The notes under the pieces were generated by a model. That model searched no databases. It was given only the letters and a program-made list of their open reading frames with translations, and was not told the origin of the DNA. A stretch of DNA of 45,689 bases from Candidatus Bipolaricaulota bacterium. GTDB taxonomy: Bacteria > Bipolaricaulota > Bipolaricaulia > Bipolaricaulales > Bipolaricaulaceae. Positions 7,322-15,427 of this stretch are shown here, piece by piece (positions within the stretch are counted from its first letter, which is position 1; each line of letters starts with the position of its first letter). The translations under genes were made by a program, and so were the position numbers. The DNA lies in contig JACIWK010000014.1 in the NCBI GenBank assembly GCA_014360985.1, positions 1-45,689 of the forward strand, in the 5' to 3' direction.

Positions 7322-8941
7322 ATGTTGCGAATCACGAAGGTGTGCATTGTCCTTCTGGGAGTCGTTTTGGCCGGGTGGGGAGCGTTCGGTGAGACATCGA
7401 AACCCTCCACTCCTGGAGCGAAGGTGGGCGGTACCCTGACGATTGGCGTCAGCCAGGATTTCAAGGATATGGATCCAAGGATCGCCAACTCAGTGTACGA
7501 CTCCTACGTTATCGCGTCCGTATTCGACCGGCTCGTGGAGCTCGATCCGTATACGCTTGAACCGAGACCGTTTGTGGCTAAGTCTTGGGAGGTGCTCTCG
7601 GAGGATCGGGTCCGCTTCTACCTCAACGAGGGCATCAAGTTCCACAACGGTGACGAACTGACGGCGGAGGACGTGGCGTTCACGTTCAACTGGATGGCGA
7701 ACCCCGCGAACAACTCCCCGAACTTCACGGAGTTGGTGTGGTTGGAGCAAGCTGTCGTGGTGAACAAGTACACGGTGGACATCGTGACCAAGGCGGACTA
7801 CGCGCCTTGGGCCCCCGGGTTCGCCACGGAAAGCCAGGCCATCGTGCCCATGAAGTACGTGCTCGAGGTGGGGGACGCCGCCTTCAACCAGTTCCCGATC
7901 GGCAGTGGCCCTTACAAGTTCGTCGAGTGGCGCCAGGGCGACCGGATCATCCTCGAGCGCAACGAGAACTACTGGCTCGTGTACCCCAACCTTGACCGGG
8001 TCGTGTACCGCGTCATCCCCGAGCTCTCCGTGATGATGCTCGAGCTTGAGGCTGGTGGGATCGACATCGCCGACAACATGCCTGCACAGGATGTCGAGCG
8101 CTTCAGGGCCAATCCGAAGGTGGAAGTGCTGCAGGTCCCCAGTTTGTCGTACTTCTACGTGTTCTTCAACATGTCACGCCCACCGTCCAGCGACATCCGC
8201 TACCGGAAAGCCGTCTACATGTCCGTGGACATGGATGCAGCAGTATTCTCTATTTTCCAGAACCTGACTGGAGTCCGAGCATACGGCTGTATCCCGCCCC
8301 GGCTGTGGGCCAGCGACGTGAAATACCTGAAGAACAACATCGCGTTGCAGTACGATCCAGAGGAAGCCGCACGCCTGATCGCTGAGCTCAAGGCAGAGGG
8401 GGTCATCCCGCCGGGCTACAAGACCACGATCTACTGCCCACTGGACCCGCGGCGCACGCAGCTGGCGACGATCATCGCCACCGGTCTTCGGGAAGTCGGA
8501 CTCGACGCCGACGTGCAACCGCTGGCATGGGGGCCGTATCTCGACCTCGTGTACCGGTCTGAAGCCGATCCGCTTGCTGAGTCGCTCGATCAGGGCATTC
8601 TCGGCTGGTCAGGCGGCCCCGATCCGCACGACTTCATCTACTACATGTTCCACTCGGACAACGCAGTTGTGGGATCGGCGGACAACCTGTCGTTCTACAT
8701 GAACCCACTGGTGGACTGGCTCCTGCTGAAGGCTGCGACCACGCTCGACCAACATTTGAGAGAATGGCTCTACACAGAGGCTCAGCGGATCATCTACGGG
8801 GACTACGTCCACATCCCTGGCTACCACTACATCGAAACCCGAGGGGTTCGCACCAGCGTGCAGGGGTACAACATCGACCCGTTGGGGAACCAGTACCTTT
8901 GCACCCCATTCGTCAACGTGTGGATCGACCCCACACGGTGA
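7322..8941 (+). CDS. ABC transporter substrate-binding protein, family 5 (peptide/oligosaccharide type)
   Basis: A 539-residue extracytoplasmic solute-binding protein (SBP_bac_5 family, like DppA/OppA) that would deliver peptides or related solutes to the permeases encoded next. An N-terminal Sec signal is visible (positive start, hydrophobic run VCIVLLGVVLAGWGAFG, no lipobox cysteine). The mature part starts with GGTLTIGVSQDFKDMDPRIA and contains the family-typical WEVLSEDRVRFYLNEGIKFHNG, TAEDVAFTFN, IGSGPYKFVEW and later GILGWSGGPDPHDF. The ATG at 7322 follows GAGGAGGGAACAGCA. It is the first gene of the operon and is separated from the permease genes by a strong hairpin, so it is likely made in excess over them. 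The substrate (peptide, opine, sugar oligomer, nickel) cannot be told from sequence. Confidence 0.9.
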   Translation: MLRITKVCIVLLGVVLAGWGAFGETSKPSTPGAKVGGTLTIGVSQDFKDMDPRIANSVYDSYVIASVFDRLVELDPYTLEPRPFVAKSWEVLSEDRVRFYLNEGIKFHNGDELTAEDVAFTFNWMANPANNSPNFTELVWLEQAVVVNKYTVDIVTKADYAPWAPGFATESQAIVPMKYVLEVGDAAFNQFPIGSGPYKFVEWRQGDRIILERNENYWLVYPNLDRVVYRVIPELSVMMLELEAGGIDIADNMPAQDVERFRANPKVEVLQVPSLSYFYVFFNMSRPPSSDIRYRKAVYMSVDMDAAVFSIFQNLTGVRAYGCIPPRLWASDVKYLKNNIALQYDPEEAARLIAELKAEGVIPPGYKTTIYCPLDPRRTQLATIIATGLREVGLDADVQPLAWGPYLDLVYRSEADPLAESLDQGILGWSGGPDPHDFIYYMFHSDNAVVGSADNLSFYMNPLVDWLLLKAATTLDQHLREWLYTEAQRIIYGDYVHIPGYHYIETRGVRTSVQGYNIDPLGNQYLCTPFVNVWIDPTR

Positions 8942-8973
8942 TGGATGCAGCGTAGGGGCTAACTGGCGGAGCT

Positions 8974-9007
8974 CGCCGCGCTGTGGCTCCACGGCCACGG
9001 CGCGGCG
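8974..9007 (+). promoter_or_regulatory. Strong intercistronic hairpin
   Basis: A 14-bp stem (8974-8987 with 8994-9007, one T-G pair) closed by a 6-nt loop lies between the binding-protein gene and the first permease gene. There is no U-tract, so it is more likely an mRNA-stabilising or attenuating structure than a full terminator. This is a common way to set a high ratio of binding protein to permease. Confidence 0.7.
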
Positions 9008-9041
9008 GCTTCTCCCCCTCACCTGTAAGGAGATCGGGGAC

Positions 9042-9995
9042 ATGTTTGCCTATACTGTGCGCCGCCTCGCGCAGATGGTGGTCGTGCTTTTCGGGCTGAC
9101 CATTCTCATCTTCACGATGCTCAAGGCGATGCCCGGCGACCCCGCCAAGGTGATGGCCGGGCTGGGAGCGCGCCCCGAGACCATCGCCGCTATACGCCTC
9201 AAGCTCGGTCTGGACGAACCCATACCAGTGCAGTACTGGAAATTCGTGACAGGCTTGCTCAACGGCCAATTGCAGGCTATGACATTCCACAAGAGCGTCT
9301 GGGCTGTGATCATCGAGCGCTTGCCCGCCACAGTGGAACTGGGGGTGTTTGCGCTGATCATCGCGCTCTTGGTGTCGATACCAGCGGGCATCTTGTCGGC
9401 GGTGTACCGGAACTCACCGCTCGACTATGCCGTCACCACCATCGCACTAATAGGGATTTCAGTCCCTGTCTTCTGGCTTGCATTGATGCTCATGCTGGTA
9501 TTCGGCGTCATTCTCAAGGTACTGCCGGTGTCGGGAAGGGGGGATACCCTGTGGGGATGGTCCTTCCTAACGTTGGACGGGTTGCGCCATCTTGTGATCC
9601 CTGCAGTGGCTTTGGCTTCGGTACAGATGGCCTTGAACGCAAGATTGACGCGAGCCAGCATGCTGGAGGTGATGCGGCAGGAGTACGTCAAGAGCGCTCG
9701 GGCCAAGGGACTTCGAGAATGGGTGGTGATGGGGCGCCACGCGTTCCGCAACGCAATGCTCCCTGTGGTCACGAACGTGGGGATCCAGGTGGGGGCGCTG
9801 TTCGCTGGGGCCGTGCTCACGGAGACGACCACGGCGTGGCCGGGGATCGGTCGGCTGATGGTCGAGTCAATCGCACGGTTGGACCAGGCTGTTGTGTTCG
9901 GCTTGACGCTGTTCATGGGTACCTGCTTCATGGTTTCCTATCTTGTGGTCGATCTGCTGTACGCATACATCGATCCACGGATCACGTACGATTGA
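9042..9995 (+). CDS. ABC transporter permease, DppB/OppB type
   Basis: A 317-residue inner-membrane permease of the peptide/nickel importer family. It opens with the DppB signature MFAYTVRRLAQMVVVLFGLTI (N-terminal membrane segment), has the periplasmic region with PGDPAKVMAG and LGLDEPIPVQYW, about six membrane segments, and the coupling motif EYVKSARAKGL...VVMGRHAFRNAMLPVVT that contacts the ATPase. It ends VVDLLYAYIDPRITYD, as in the family. GTAAGGAGATCGGGGAC precedes the ATG. It works with the next gene as a permease pair for the binding protein at 7322. Confidence 0.94.
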   Translation: MFAYTVRRLAQMVVVLFGLTILIFTMLKAMPGDPAKVMAGLGARPETIAAIRLKLGLDEPIPVQYWKFVTGLLNGQLQAMTFHKSVWAVIIERLPATVELGVFALIIALLVSIPAGILSAVYRNSPLDYAVTTIALIGISVPVFWLALMLMLVFGVILKVLPVSGRGDTLWGWSFLTLDGLRHLVIPAVALASVQMALNARLTRASMLEVMRQEYVKSARAKGLREWVVMGRHAFRNAMLPVVTNVGIQVGALFAGAVLTETTTAWPGIGRLMVESIARLDQAVVFGLTLFMGTCFMVSYLVVDLLYAYIDPRITYD

Positions 9996-10008
9996 GGAGC
10001 CGGCGATC

Positions 10009-11145
10009 ATGAAAGCGGCCTTGTACATCCTGACACTGATCGCCCCAGGGCTTGGTCATATGGTCATCGGCCGTGTTGGGAAAGGGATTCTTTTCATGAC
10101 TGTGCTGGCGGGGCATGCCGGCACTGCCTACTTGGCCTTTCAGCGGGGGCGGTTCGCCTGGCAACCTCAGCCGTTCGCCTACAAGGTGTCGCCAACCGCC
10201 CTCTGGGTATCTACGATCTGTCTGTTGGTCGTCGCGGCGGCCGTGTGGGTTGCTGCGCTGTGGGATCTGCGGCGAAGTGTGCAACGCCAGGAGGCCTCCC
10301 ATGTGGAGGCAGAGGGGTACTGGCGGCTTGTGTCACGTCGCTTCTCCCAGGATCCCAAGGGCTTGATCGGTCTGGCGATCATCTCCATCGTCTGCTACGT
10401 GGCCATCTTCGCTCCGTTTCTTGCCTCCACCGACGCTACTCGCATGAACCTCCGAGCTGCTCTCGTCGAGCCAGGCCCTTCTCACCCCCTGGGGACAGAC
10501 AATTTCGGCCGTGACATCCTCGACCGGATCATCTTTGGGGCGAGGGTGGACCTGGGGATTGGCGTCGTAGCCACTGTATTCAACATGATGCTGGGAGGGT
10601 TGCTGGGTCTGGTAGCAGGTTACTACCGGAAGACCCCCGACGCAGTCATCATGCGCATCCTTGAGATTGTGAATGCAGTACCCTTTCTCGTGCTGGTGCT
10701 ACTAGCGATCAGCCTCTTCGGCTCCAGTGTCGGGATGATGATCCTCGTGCTGGGGATCTTCGGACTGGAGCCAGCACGGATCGTCCGAAGCGAGGTTCTC
10801 TCGGTTCGTGAAAACGACTACGTTATGGCAGCGCGCGCCATGGGTGCACCGACGAGGAGGATCATCTTCCGCCATGTGCTTCCTAACTCCATTGCCTCAC
10901 TCATTGTGGTTGCCACAATGGCAATCGGCGTGAACATCATCGTGGTGGCGGGGCTCAGCTTCCTGGGTTTTGGGGTGAAGCCGCCCACGCCATCGTGGGG
11001 CTCGATGCTTCAAGAGGCTCAGGAGTTCATGCGGCGAGCGTGGTGGATGGCCGTGTTCCCGGGCTTGAGCATCGTGACCACGGTGTTCGGGTTCAACATT
11101 CTCGGTGACAGCCTGCGCGACGTCCTGGATCCCCGTCTAAAGTAG
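10009..11145 (+). CDS. ABC transporter permease, DppC/OppC type, with extra N-terminal membrane domain
   Basis: The second permease of the importer, 378 residues. From about residue 104 (YWRLVSRRFSQDPKGLIGLAI) it is a normal DppC-type protein: HPLGTDNFGRDILDRIIFGARVDL, six membrane segments and the coupling loop ENDYVMAARAMGAPTRRIIFRHVLPN, ending GDSLRDVLDPRLK. The first ~100 residues are extra: two or three membrane segments beginning LYILTLIAPGLGHMVIGRVG (outline only), a short motif seen in small TM2-like or DUF5683-like membrane domains. GAGGAG precedes the ATG at 10009, and the gene starts 13 nt after the first permease. The two ATPase genes (DppD/DppF) that normally follow are missing; the ATPase may be encoded elsewhere or shared. 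Confidence 0.9.
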   Translation: MKAALYILTLIAPGLGHMVIGRVGKGILFMTVLAGHAGTAYLAFQRGRFAWQPQPFAYKVSPTALWVSTICLLVVAAAVWVAALWDLRRSVQRQEASHVEAEGYWRLVSRRFSQDPKGLIGLAIISIVCYVAIFAPFLASTDATRMNLRAALVEPGPSHPLGTDNFGRDILDRIIFGARVDLGIGVVATVFNMMLGGLLGLVAGYYRKTPDAVIMRILEIVNAVPFLVLVLLAISLFGSSVGMMILVLGIFGLEPARIVRSEVLSVRENDYVMAARAMGAPTRRIIFRHVLPNSIASLIVVATMAIGVNIIVVAGLSFLGFGVKPPTPSWGSMLQEAQEFMRRAWWMAVFPGLSIVTTVFGFNILGDSLRDVLDPRLK

Positions 11146-11569
11146 ACAGGAAGTGCTCCGTTGAAGGTGAGAGCTGGTAAGGATTGACCCCACGTGATGG
11201 CGGACAGGGCATGAGAGCCAGACCCGATTGCGCGGGTATTCCCGTTGGCCCGTTCGCGAGAAGCGAGGCCCATTTCGCCGACCGGCCCTCGTGTCGAACC
11301 CCGTGGGTGCTCAAGCCTTTTGCGTGGGTGCCAGTCCGTGTTCTCCTGCTCTTGCGGGTTGAGCTCACCGGCTTGGACACGGGCCACAGTTCCCCTGTTC
11401 TCAGGCCACCTACTACTTGACGACCAGGTAACATCCACTGTACCATGCTGATTAGCGGTGACAAGCGTCACAAAGAGGGGGTTGAGAGGAGAGAAAAGGG
11501 CTTTCTAGTAGTCGAGTGCGAGGATGGGTTGTGAAGGACATCATGCGAACTGATCCAAGGAGGGAGACG
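11146..11569 (+). other. Non-coding stretch after the transporter operon
   Basis: About 420 bp with no convincing protein gene: the open frames on both strands are short, lack ribosome sites and have low-quality composition. I see no RNA family I can name. The part after about 11400 carries a possible promoter (11415-11444) and the leader of the small peptide gene at 11570. No clear terminator for the transporter operon was found just after 11145. Confidence 0.5.
11415..11444 (+). promoter_or_regulatory. Possible promoter of the 36-residue peptide gene
   Basis: TTGACG (11415-11420) and TACCAT (11439-11444) are separated by 18 nt. The -35 box is good and the -10 box moderate. The leader to the ATG at 11570 would be about 120 nt. 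Confidence 0.4.
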
Positions 11570-11680
11570 ATGAAGTGGGGAGAGAAGGTCAACAAGACGC
11601 TGGGCGTTCGGGGGTTGTACGTTCTGTTGGCGTTGGCTCTGCTCGCCATTCTGAGCGGGGCGCACAGCAAGTGGTGCTGA
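11570..11680 (+). CDS. Small membrane or secreted peptide (36 residues), unknown function
   Basis: A short frame coding 36 residues: a basic start (MKWGEKVNKTLGVRG), one hydrophobic segment (LYVLLALALLAILSG) and a short tail AHSKWC. It is preceded by an ideal ribosome site, AAGGAGGGAGACG before the ATG, with a possible promoter upstream and a rho-independent terminator-like hairpin 36 nt downstream. So it looks like a self-contained transcription unit. It resembles no family I know. It could be a membrane-anchored small protein, a secreted peptide, or the toxin of a type I system (no antisense RNA was identified). The C-terminal cysteine is the only one. Too short for most gene finders. Confidence 0.5.
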   Translation: MKWGEKVNKTLGVRGLYVLLALALLAILSGAHSKWC

Positions 11681-11715
11681 TCACCGCCTAGGTCACAGGT
11701 AAGCTCTGTACATGT

Positions 11716-11740
11716 CAAGGGGGGTAGAGATCCCCCCTTG
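11716..11740 (+). terminator. Rho-independent terminator-like hairpin
   Basis: A perfect 9-bp stem (CAAGGGGGG with CCCCCCTTG) and a 7-nt loop, followed by the T-rich stretch CGTCTGTGTATCCTGTTGT. It ends the small-peptide unit just before the HD-GYP gene. Confidence 0.65.
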
Positions 11741-11760
11741 CGTCTGTGTATCCTGTTGTA

Positions 11761-13014
11761 GTGAGTAACCTATCTCTCAAGGCGAGGTTGTACTGGGGCG
11801 TAGTTGTTGGGGCTGGACTAGCATGTCTGGCTTTGTTCATTCCCAAAGCAAGTTTCTCACGAGAGTTTTTCGTTGCCTGGCTTGTCCTCGCCCTTCTGGA
11901 CTTCCTGACAGAGGTATACGAAGTTGAGGTCATCCCGCAGCGCAGCCTTTCTGTAGCCATTGCAGTCGGCACGGCTGCGATCTGCATTGGCGGTATTCCA
12001 CTGGCGATTCTCACGATTGTCACCGGGTCACTCCTCGCCGAGATCGTCCTGCGATGGGACAAACTCACGCAAGGTGCTGGTCGTTTCTTGACCTACGTCT
12101 CCTTCAACACAACTCAGCTTGTGATTTCAGTGACGGTCTCTGGCCTCCTCTTCCAGGCAATTGGTGGTTCACGACCACCCTACGCTGCGTTTGCAGATTT
12201 CATCCCTCCGTCTCTCGCCTTTCTCGCCTACGTTGTCACCAACACGAGCCTTGTCGGCGGAATCATCTCCCTTACACAGGGTAGACGCATCACCTCCATT
12301 CTGCGGTTTGATCTCCGGCATCTCTCTGCTCAGTTCCTCGCGCTGGGTGTACTGGCACTCCTCATGGCTGTGGTGTACCCCCTCTCCCCCTCGTATGTCC
12401 TCTTGGTAGCTAGCCCACTCATGGTCGTTCAGGTCTCCATCCGCAGCTACGCTCGGCTGCGCCAGCAGGCCAAGGAGGCGTTCGAGAGGATCACGCGCGT
12501 TGTCGGGGAACGCGATTCCTACACCGGAAGCCATTCCGCGGACGTGGCCAAGCTCGCGGTGAAACTGGCCCAGAAGCTGCGACTGCCGGACGCAGTGGTG
12601 GAGCAGATCGGGGCTGCCGGCCGGGTCCACGATCTGGGGAAGATTGCTGTTCCAGACAGGATTCTCCTCAAGCGAGGGAAGCTCACCGAGGAAGAATGGG
12701 CGGTGGTCAAGCGACACCCGGTTGTCGGGGCGGAGCTCCTCCAAGGCCTGGAGATCTACGAGGGGATCGTGGACATCGTCCGACACGAGCACGAGCACTG
12801 GGACGGGGGTGGGTATCCCGACGGACTGGCGGGGGAGAGGATCCCCCTCGGCGCGCGGATCCTCGCCGTGGCCGACGTGTGGAACGCCCTCATCACGGAT
12901 CGCCCCTACCGACCGGCCTACACCGAGGAGGAAGCGCGCCGGATCCTCAAGGGCATGGCGGGCAAGGAGCTCGACCCCAAGCTCGTGGACGTGTTCCTCA
13001 CGATCGTGGAGTGA
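11761..13014 (+). CDS. Membrane-anchored HD-GYP domain protein (predicted cyclic-di-GMP phosphodiesterase)
   Basis: HD-GYP enzymes hydrolyse cyclic di-GMP (or related cyclic dinucleotides) with a di- or tri-iron/manganese centre and control motility, biofilm and surface traits. With GTG at 11761, the 417-residue product has an N-terminal sensor of about six or seven membrane segments (residues ~10-225), a short helical linker (SIRSYARLRQQAKEAFERIT) and an HD-GYP domain: H290-D291 in GRVHDLGKIAVPD, HEHEHWDGGGYPDGLAGE with GYP at 351-353, and ILAVADVWNALITDRPYRP. The key metal and GYP residues are present. An alternative GTG at 11746 adds five residues. There is no ribosome site, but TATCCT (11749-11754) lies 6 nt before GTG 11761, so the message may be leaderless. 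The DUF5317-like gene follows closely. Confidence 0.88.
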   Translation: MSNLSLKARLYWGVVVGAGLACLALFIPKASFSREFFVAWLVLALLDFLTEVYEVEVIPQRSLSVAIAVGTAAICIGGIPLAILTIVTGSLLAEIVLRWDKLTQGAGRFLTYVSFNTTQLVISVTVSGLLFQAIGGSRPPYAAFADFIPPSLAFLAYVVTNTSLVGGIISLTQGRRITSILRFDLRHLSAQFLALGVLALLMAVVYPLSPSYVLLVASPLMVVQVSIRSYARLRQQAKEAFERITRVVGERDSYTGSHSADVAKLAVKLAQKLRLPDAVVEQIGAAGRVHDLGKIAVPDRILLKRGKLTEEEWAVVKRHPVVGAELLQGLEIYEGIVDIVRHEHEHWDGGGYPDGLAGERIPLGARILAVADVWNALITDRPYRPAYTEEEARRILKGMAGKELDPKLVDVFLTIVE

Positions 13015-13019
13015 AAGGG

Positions 13020-13571
13020 ATGCCCCTTCTGTGGGCGGTGGGCATCGGAATCGTGGCAGGGCTCATCCGCGGAGGGTCTCTTGCCAACCTCGGGCAGCTT
13101 CGGCTGCGTGCCCTGTGGCTCATTGGAGTTGCCCTCCTTATCCAGCTTCTCATCTTCCCGCTGGGGAGGGCGCCGTTGGTGGCGGTGGGCGCGGCGTACC
13201 TCCATCTGGTGTCGTACACGCTCCTCCTGGCGTTCATCGTGCTGAACCGGCGGTATCCCGAGATCCTCGTCATGGGGAGCGGGCTCCTGCTCAACCTGAT
13301 CGTGATCGCTGCCAACGGCGGGTACATGCCGGCCTCTGCAACGGCCCTGAACCGGGCCGGGCTTCCTGAGGTGGCCACGGCGTTGGAGGAAGGCCTCCGC
13401 CAGGGGAACACGGTGTTGATGGGAGAGGGGACGCGGCTCAACTTCCTCGGGGACTTCCTCTGCCTGCCGGCAGGGGTGCCCCTTGCCTCGGCGTTCAGCA
13501 TCGGCGATGTCGTACTCGGCCTGGGAGTGGCGGTTCTCCTCGCCCGGCGGATGGTCAAACGTCGGGCATGA
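13020..13571 (+). CDS. DUF5317-like integral membrane protein
   Basis: A 183-residue membrane protein with an ATG 5 nt after the HD-GYP stop codon; a GTG at 13011 that overlaps the stop is the alternative start. It has about four or five membrane segments and a conserved-looking central region AANGGYMPASATALNRAGL followed by a polar stretch with GEGTRLNFLGDFLCLP, which I associate with DUF5317 proteins, often found beside HD-GYP or other signalling proteins in thermophiles. The function is unknown. Coupling to the HD-GYP gene suggests a joint role in signalling at the membrane. It converges with tsaD. Confidence 0.7.
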   Translation: MPLLWAVGIGIVAGLIRGGSLANLGQLRLRALWLIGVALLIQLLIFPLGRAPLVAVGAAYLHLVSYTLLLAFIVLNRRYPEILVMGSGLLLNLIVIAANGGYMPASATALNRAGLPEVATALEEGLRQGNTVLMGEGTRLNFLGDFLCLPAGVPLASAFSIGDVVLGLGVAVLLARRMVKRRA

Positions 13572-13633
13572 AGCCCGACGGTACAGAACCAAAACGGCTT
13601 TGTAGCGTCGCACCTCGAGGGCGACGCCCGGCG

Positions 13634-14635
13634 TCAGATCCAACCGTCGAGGGGAAGGTTCGGATCCGGTGTCAGGGCCAGGGAGCCGGGGACGCCGAGT
13701 TCGGTGAACCGGTGGTGGGCGCAGGCCGCGACGATCGCCGCGTTGTCGGTGCACAGCTCCGGAGGCGGGAAGTGGACGGCGAGGCCCCACTCCCCCGCGC
13801 GCTCGGGCAGGATCTCCCTCAGCCGCTGATTGGCGGCCACGCCCCCCACGACGATGATCCGCGGGAGCGAGAGCCGCCGCGCGGCCCGGATCGCCTTCTC
13901 CGTGAGCACATCCACCACTGCCTCGAGGTAGCTTGCACACAGGTTGGGGACCGGTGTCGCCGGGTGATCCCGCCGCCAGTACACGGCCGCGGTCTTGAGG
14001 CCCGCGAAGCTCATGTCCAGCCCGGACTCGATCATCGGCCGGGGGAACGGCACCGCTGTGGGATCGCCCTCCCGAGCGAGCGCATCGATCTTCAACCCCG
14101 CCGGGTACCCGAGCCCCAGCAGCCGCCCGAACTTGTCGAGCGCCTCACCTGCCGCATCATCGCGCGTTCCGCCCACCACCTTGTACTCCCCCCACCGGGG
14201 TACGGCGGCGAGGAGGGTGTGCCCTCCAGAGACGATGAGCCCGAGGAACGGCGGTGGCACTCCTGGCTCGCTCAGCTTGTGGGCAAAGAGGTGCGCGGCG
14301 AGGTGGTTCACCCCAAGCAGGGGCACGTTCAGTGCCACGGCGATCCCCGCGGCGTGGGCCATCCCTACAAGGAGGGGCCCGACGAGGCCTGGGCCAGAGG
14401 TGACCCCAACCAGTTCGATCGCGCTCCAGCGAACCCCAGCTGTGGCGAGTGCTTCGTCGAGGAGGGAGGGGAGCTTTCGCAGGTGATCGCGCGACGCGGC
14501 TTCTGGCATCACCCCGCCGTAGCGGGCGTGGAGATCGGTCTGGGAGTAGACGAGGTTCGCCAGGACCTCACGCCCACCCCGGAGAAGGGCAACGGCCGTC
14601 TCGTCACACGAGGTCTCGATCCCGAGGACGATCAT
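13634..14635 (-). CDS. tsaD: tRNA N6-adenosine threonylcarbamoyltransferase
   Basis: TsaD (Gcp/Kae1/YgjD) transfers the threonylcarbamoyl group to A37 of tRNAs that read ANN codons, with TsaB and TsaE. The 333-residue product starts MIVLGIETSCDETAVALL and has the iron/metal-binding H111-x3-H115 in GVNHLAAHLFAH, the ASKHA-fold glycine segments LGLIVSGGHT and VVGGVAANQRLRE, and the conserved FAGLKTAA and LCTDNAAIVA. Length and motifs are canonical. It is the last gene of the minus-strand run, 116 nt after hpt, with no clear ribosome site or promoter in that gap. It converges with the DUF5317-like gene. Confidence 0.96.
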   Translation of the reverse strand: MIVLGIETSCDETAVALLRGGREVLANLVYSQTDLHARYGGVMPEAASRDHLRKLPSLLDEALATAGVRWSAIELVGVTSGPGLVGPLLVGMAHAAGIAVALNVPLLGVNHLAAHLFAHKLSEPGVPPPFLGLIVSGGHTLLAAVPRWGEYKVVGGTRDDAAGEALDKFGRLLGLGYPAGLKIDALAREGDPTAVPFPRPMIESGLDMSFAGLKTAAVYWRRDHPATPVPNLCASYLEAVVDVLTEKAIRAARRLSLPRIIVVGGVAANQRLREILPERAGEWGLAVHFPPPELCTDNAAIVAACAHHRFTELGVPGSLALTPDPNLPLDGWI

Positions 14636-14751
14636 CGGGCGGAGACAGGGTACGGGTGACGCGGGACGGAAAGGCGCGGGCTCGCGCGACCCCTCCCCCC
14701 CGGCTGACCCTTCCCCCAGCGCATCATCGCGACCCCATCACCCGTCACTCT

Positions 14752-15330
14752 TCACGCTTCGCGGACACATTCGGGCTTGAGCACGCCCACGAACGGGAGG
14801 TTCCGGTACACCTCGGCGTAGTCCAGGCCGTACCCCACGACGAACAGGTTCTCCGGGAGGACGAACCCCACGTAGTCCACCGGAACCTCGACCTCCCGGC
14901 GGTGGGGCTTGTCGAGCAGGGTACACACGCGAAGGCTCGCCGGACCCCGCGCGGAAAGGCCCGCCAGGAGGTGCTGCAGGGTGTGACCCGTGTCGACGAT
15001 GTCCTCCACGATGAGCACATCGCGGCCCCCGATTGCGCAGTCGAGGTCCTTGAGGATCCGCACCTCGCCGGGGCTCGTGCCGTTCCCGTAACTCGACACG
15101 GCCATGAAGTCGTACTCGAGGGGGAAGTCCATCGCTCGGACGAGATCCGCCATGAACGGCATCGCCCCCTTGAGGATCCCCACCACGAGCAGGGGCCGGC
15201 CGCGAGGGTCTTTGGCCGCTCCCGTTCGGTACTCCTCGGAGATCTGGCTCCCCAGTTCCCGCACCCGGCGGGCGATCGCCTCCGCCCCGATCACCACCCG
15301 TTCGATCCCGTCGGTCAACGCCCTCTCCAC
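14752..15330 (-). CDS. hpt: Hypoxanthine phosphoribosyltransferase
   Basis: Hpt salvages hypoxanthine (and often guanine) to IMP/GMP with PRPP. The 192-residue product has the PRPP-binding loop [18 protein letters not shown], the [18 protein letters not shown] segment and the C-terminal base-binding region [21 protein letters not shown]. The start is GTG 15330 after CAGGAGGTGCC, a near-perfect ribosome site. It lies 97 nt after the FAD subunit of the purine operon on the same strand. A possible own -10 (TATGCT, 15386-15391 on the minus strand) is seen without a clear -35. Its place makes sense: adenine deaminase encoded in the same operon yields hypoxanthine, which Hpt can recapture. Confidence 0.95.
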   Translation of the reverse strand: MERALTDGIERVVIGAEAIARRVRELGSQISEEYRTGAAKDPRGRPLLVVGILKGAMPFMADLVRAMDFPLEYDFMAVSSYGNGTSPGEVRILKDLDCAIGGRDVLIVEDIVDTGHTLQHLLAGLSARGPASLRVCTLLDKPHRREVEVPVDYVGFVLPENLFVVGYGLDYAEVYRNLPFVGVLKPECVREA

Positions 15331-15427
15331 GGCACCTCCTGAGAAACACCCTCCCCGCCAGGACTTGACGGGGGGAGAGATCCGAGCATACACCGCGCGC
15401 TTCCCGGGTGCCACTGGCGCGGCCAGC

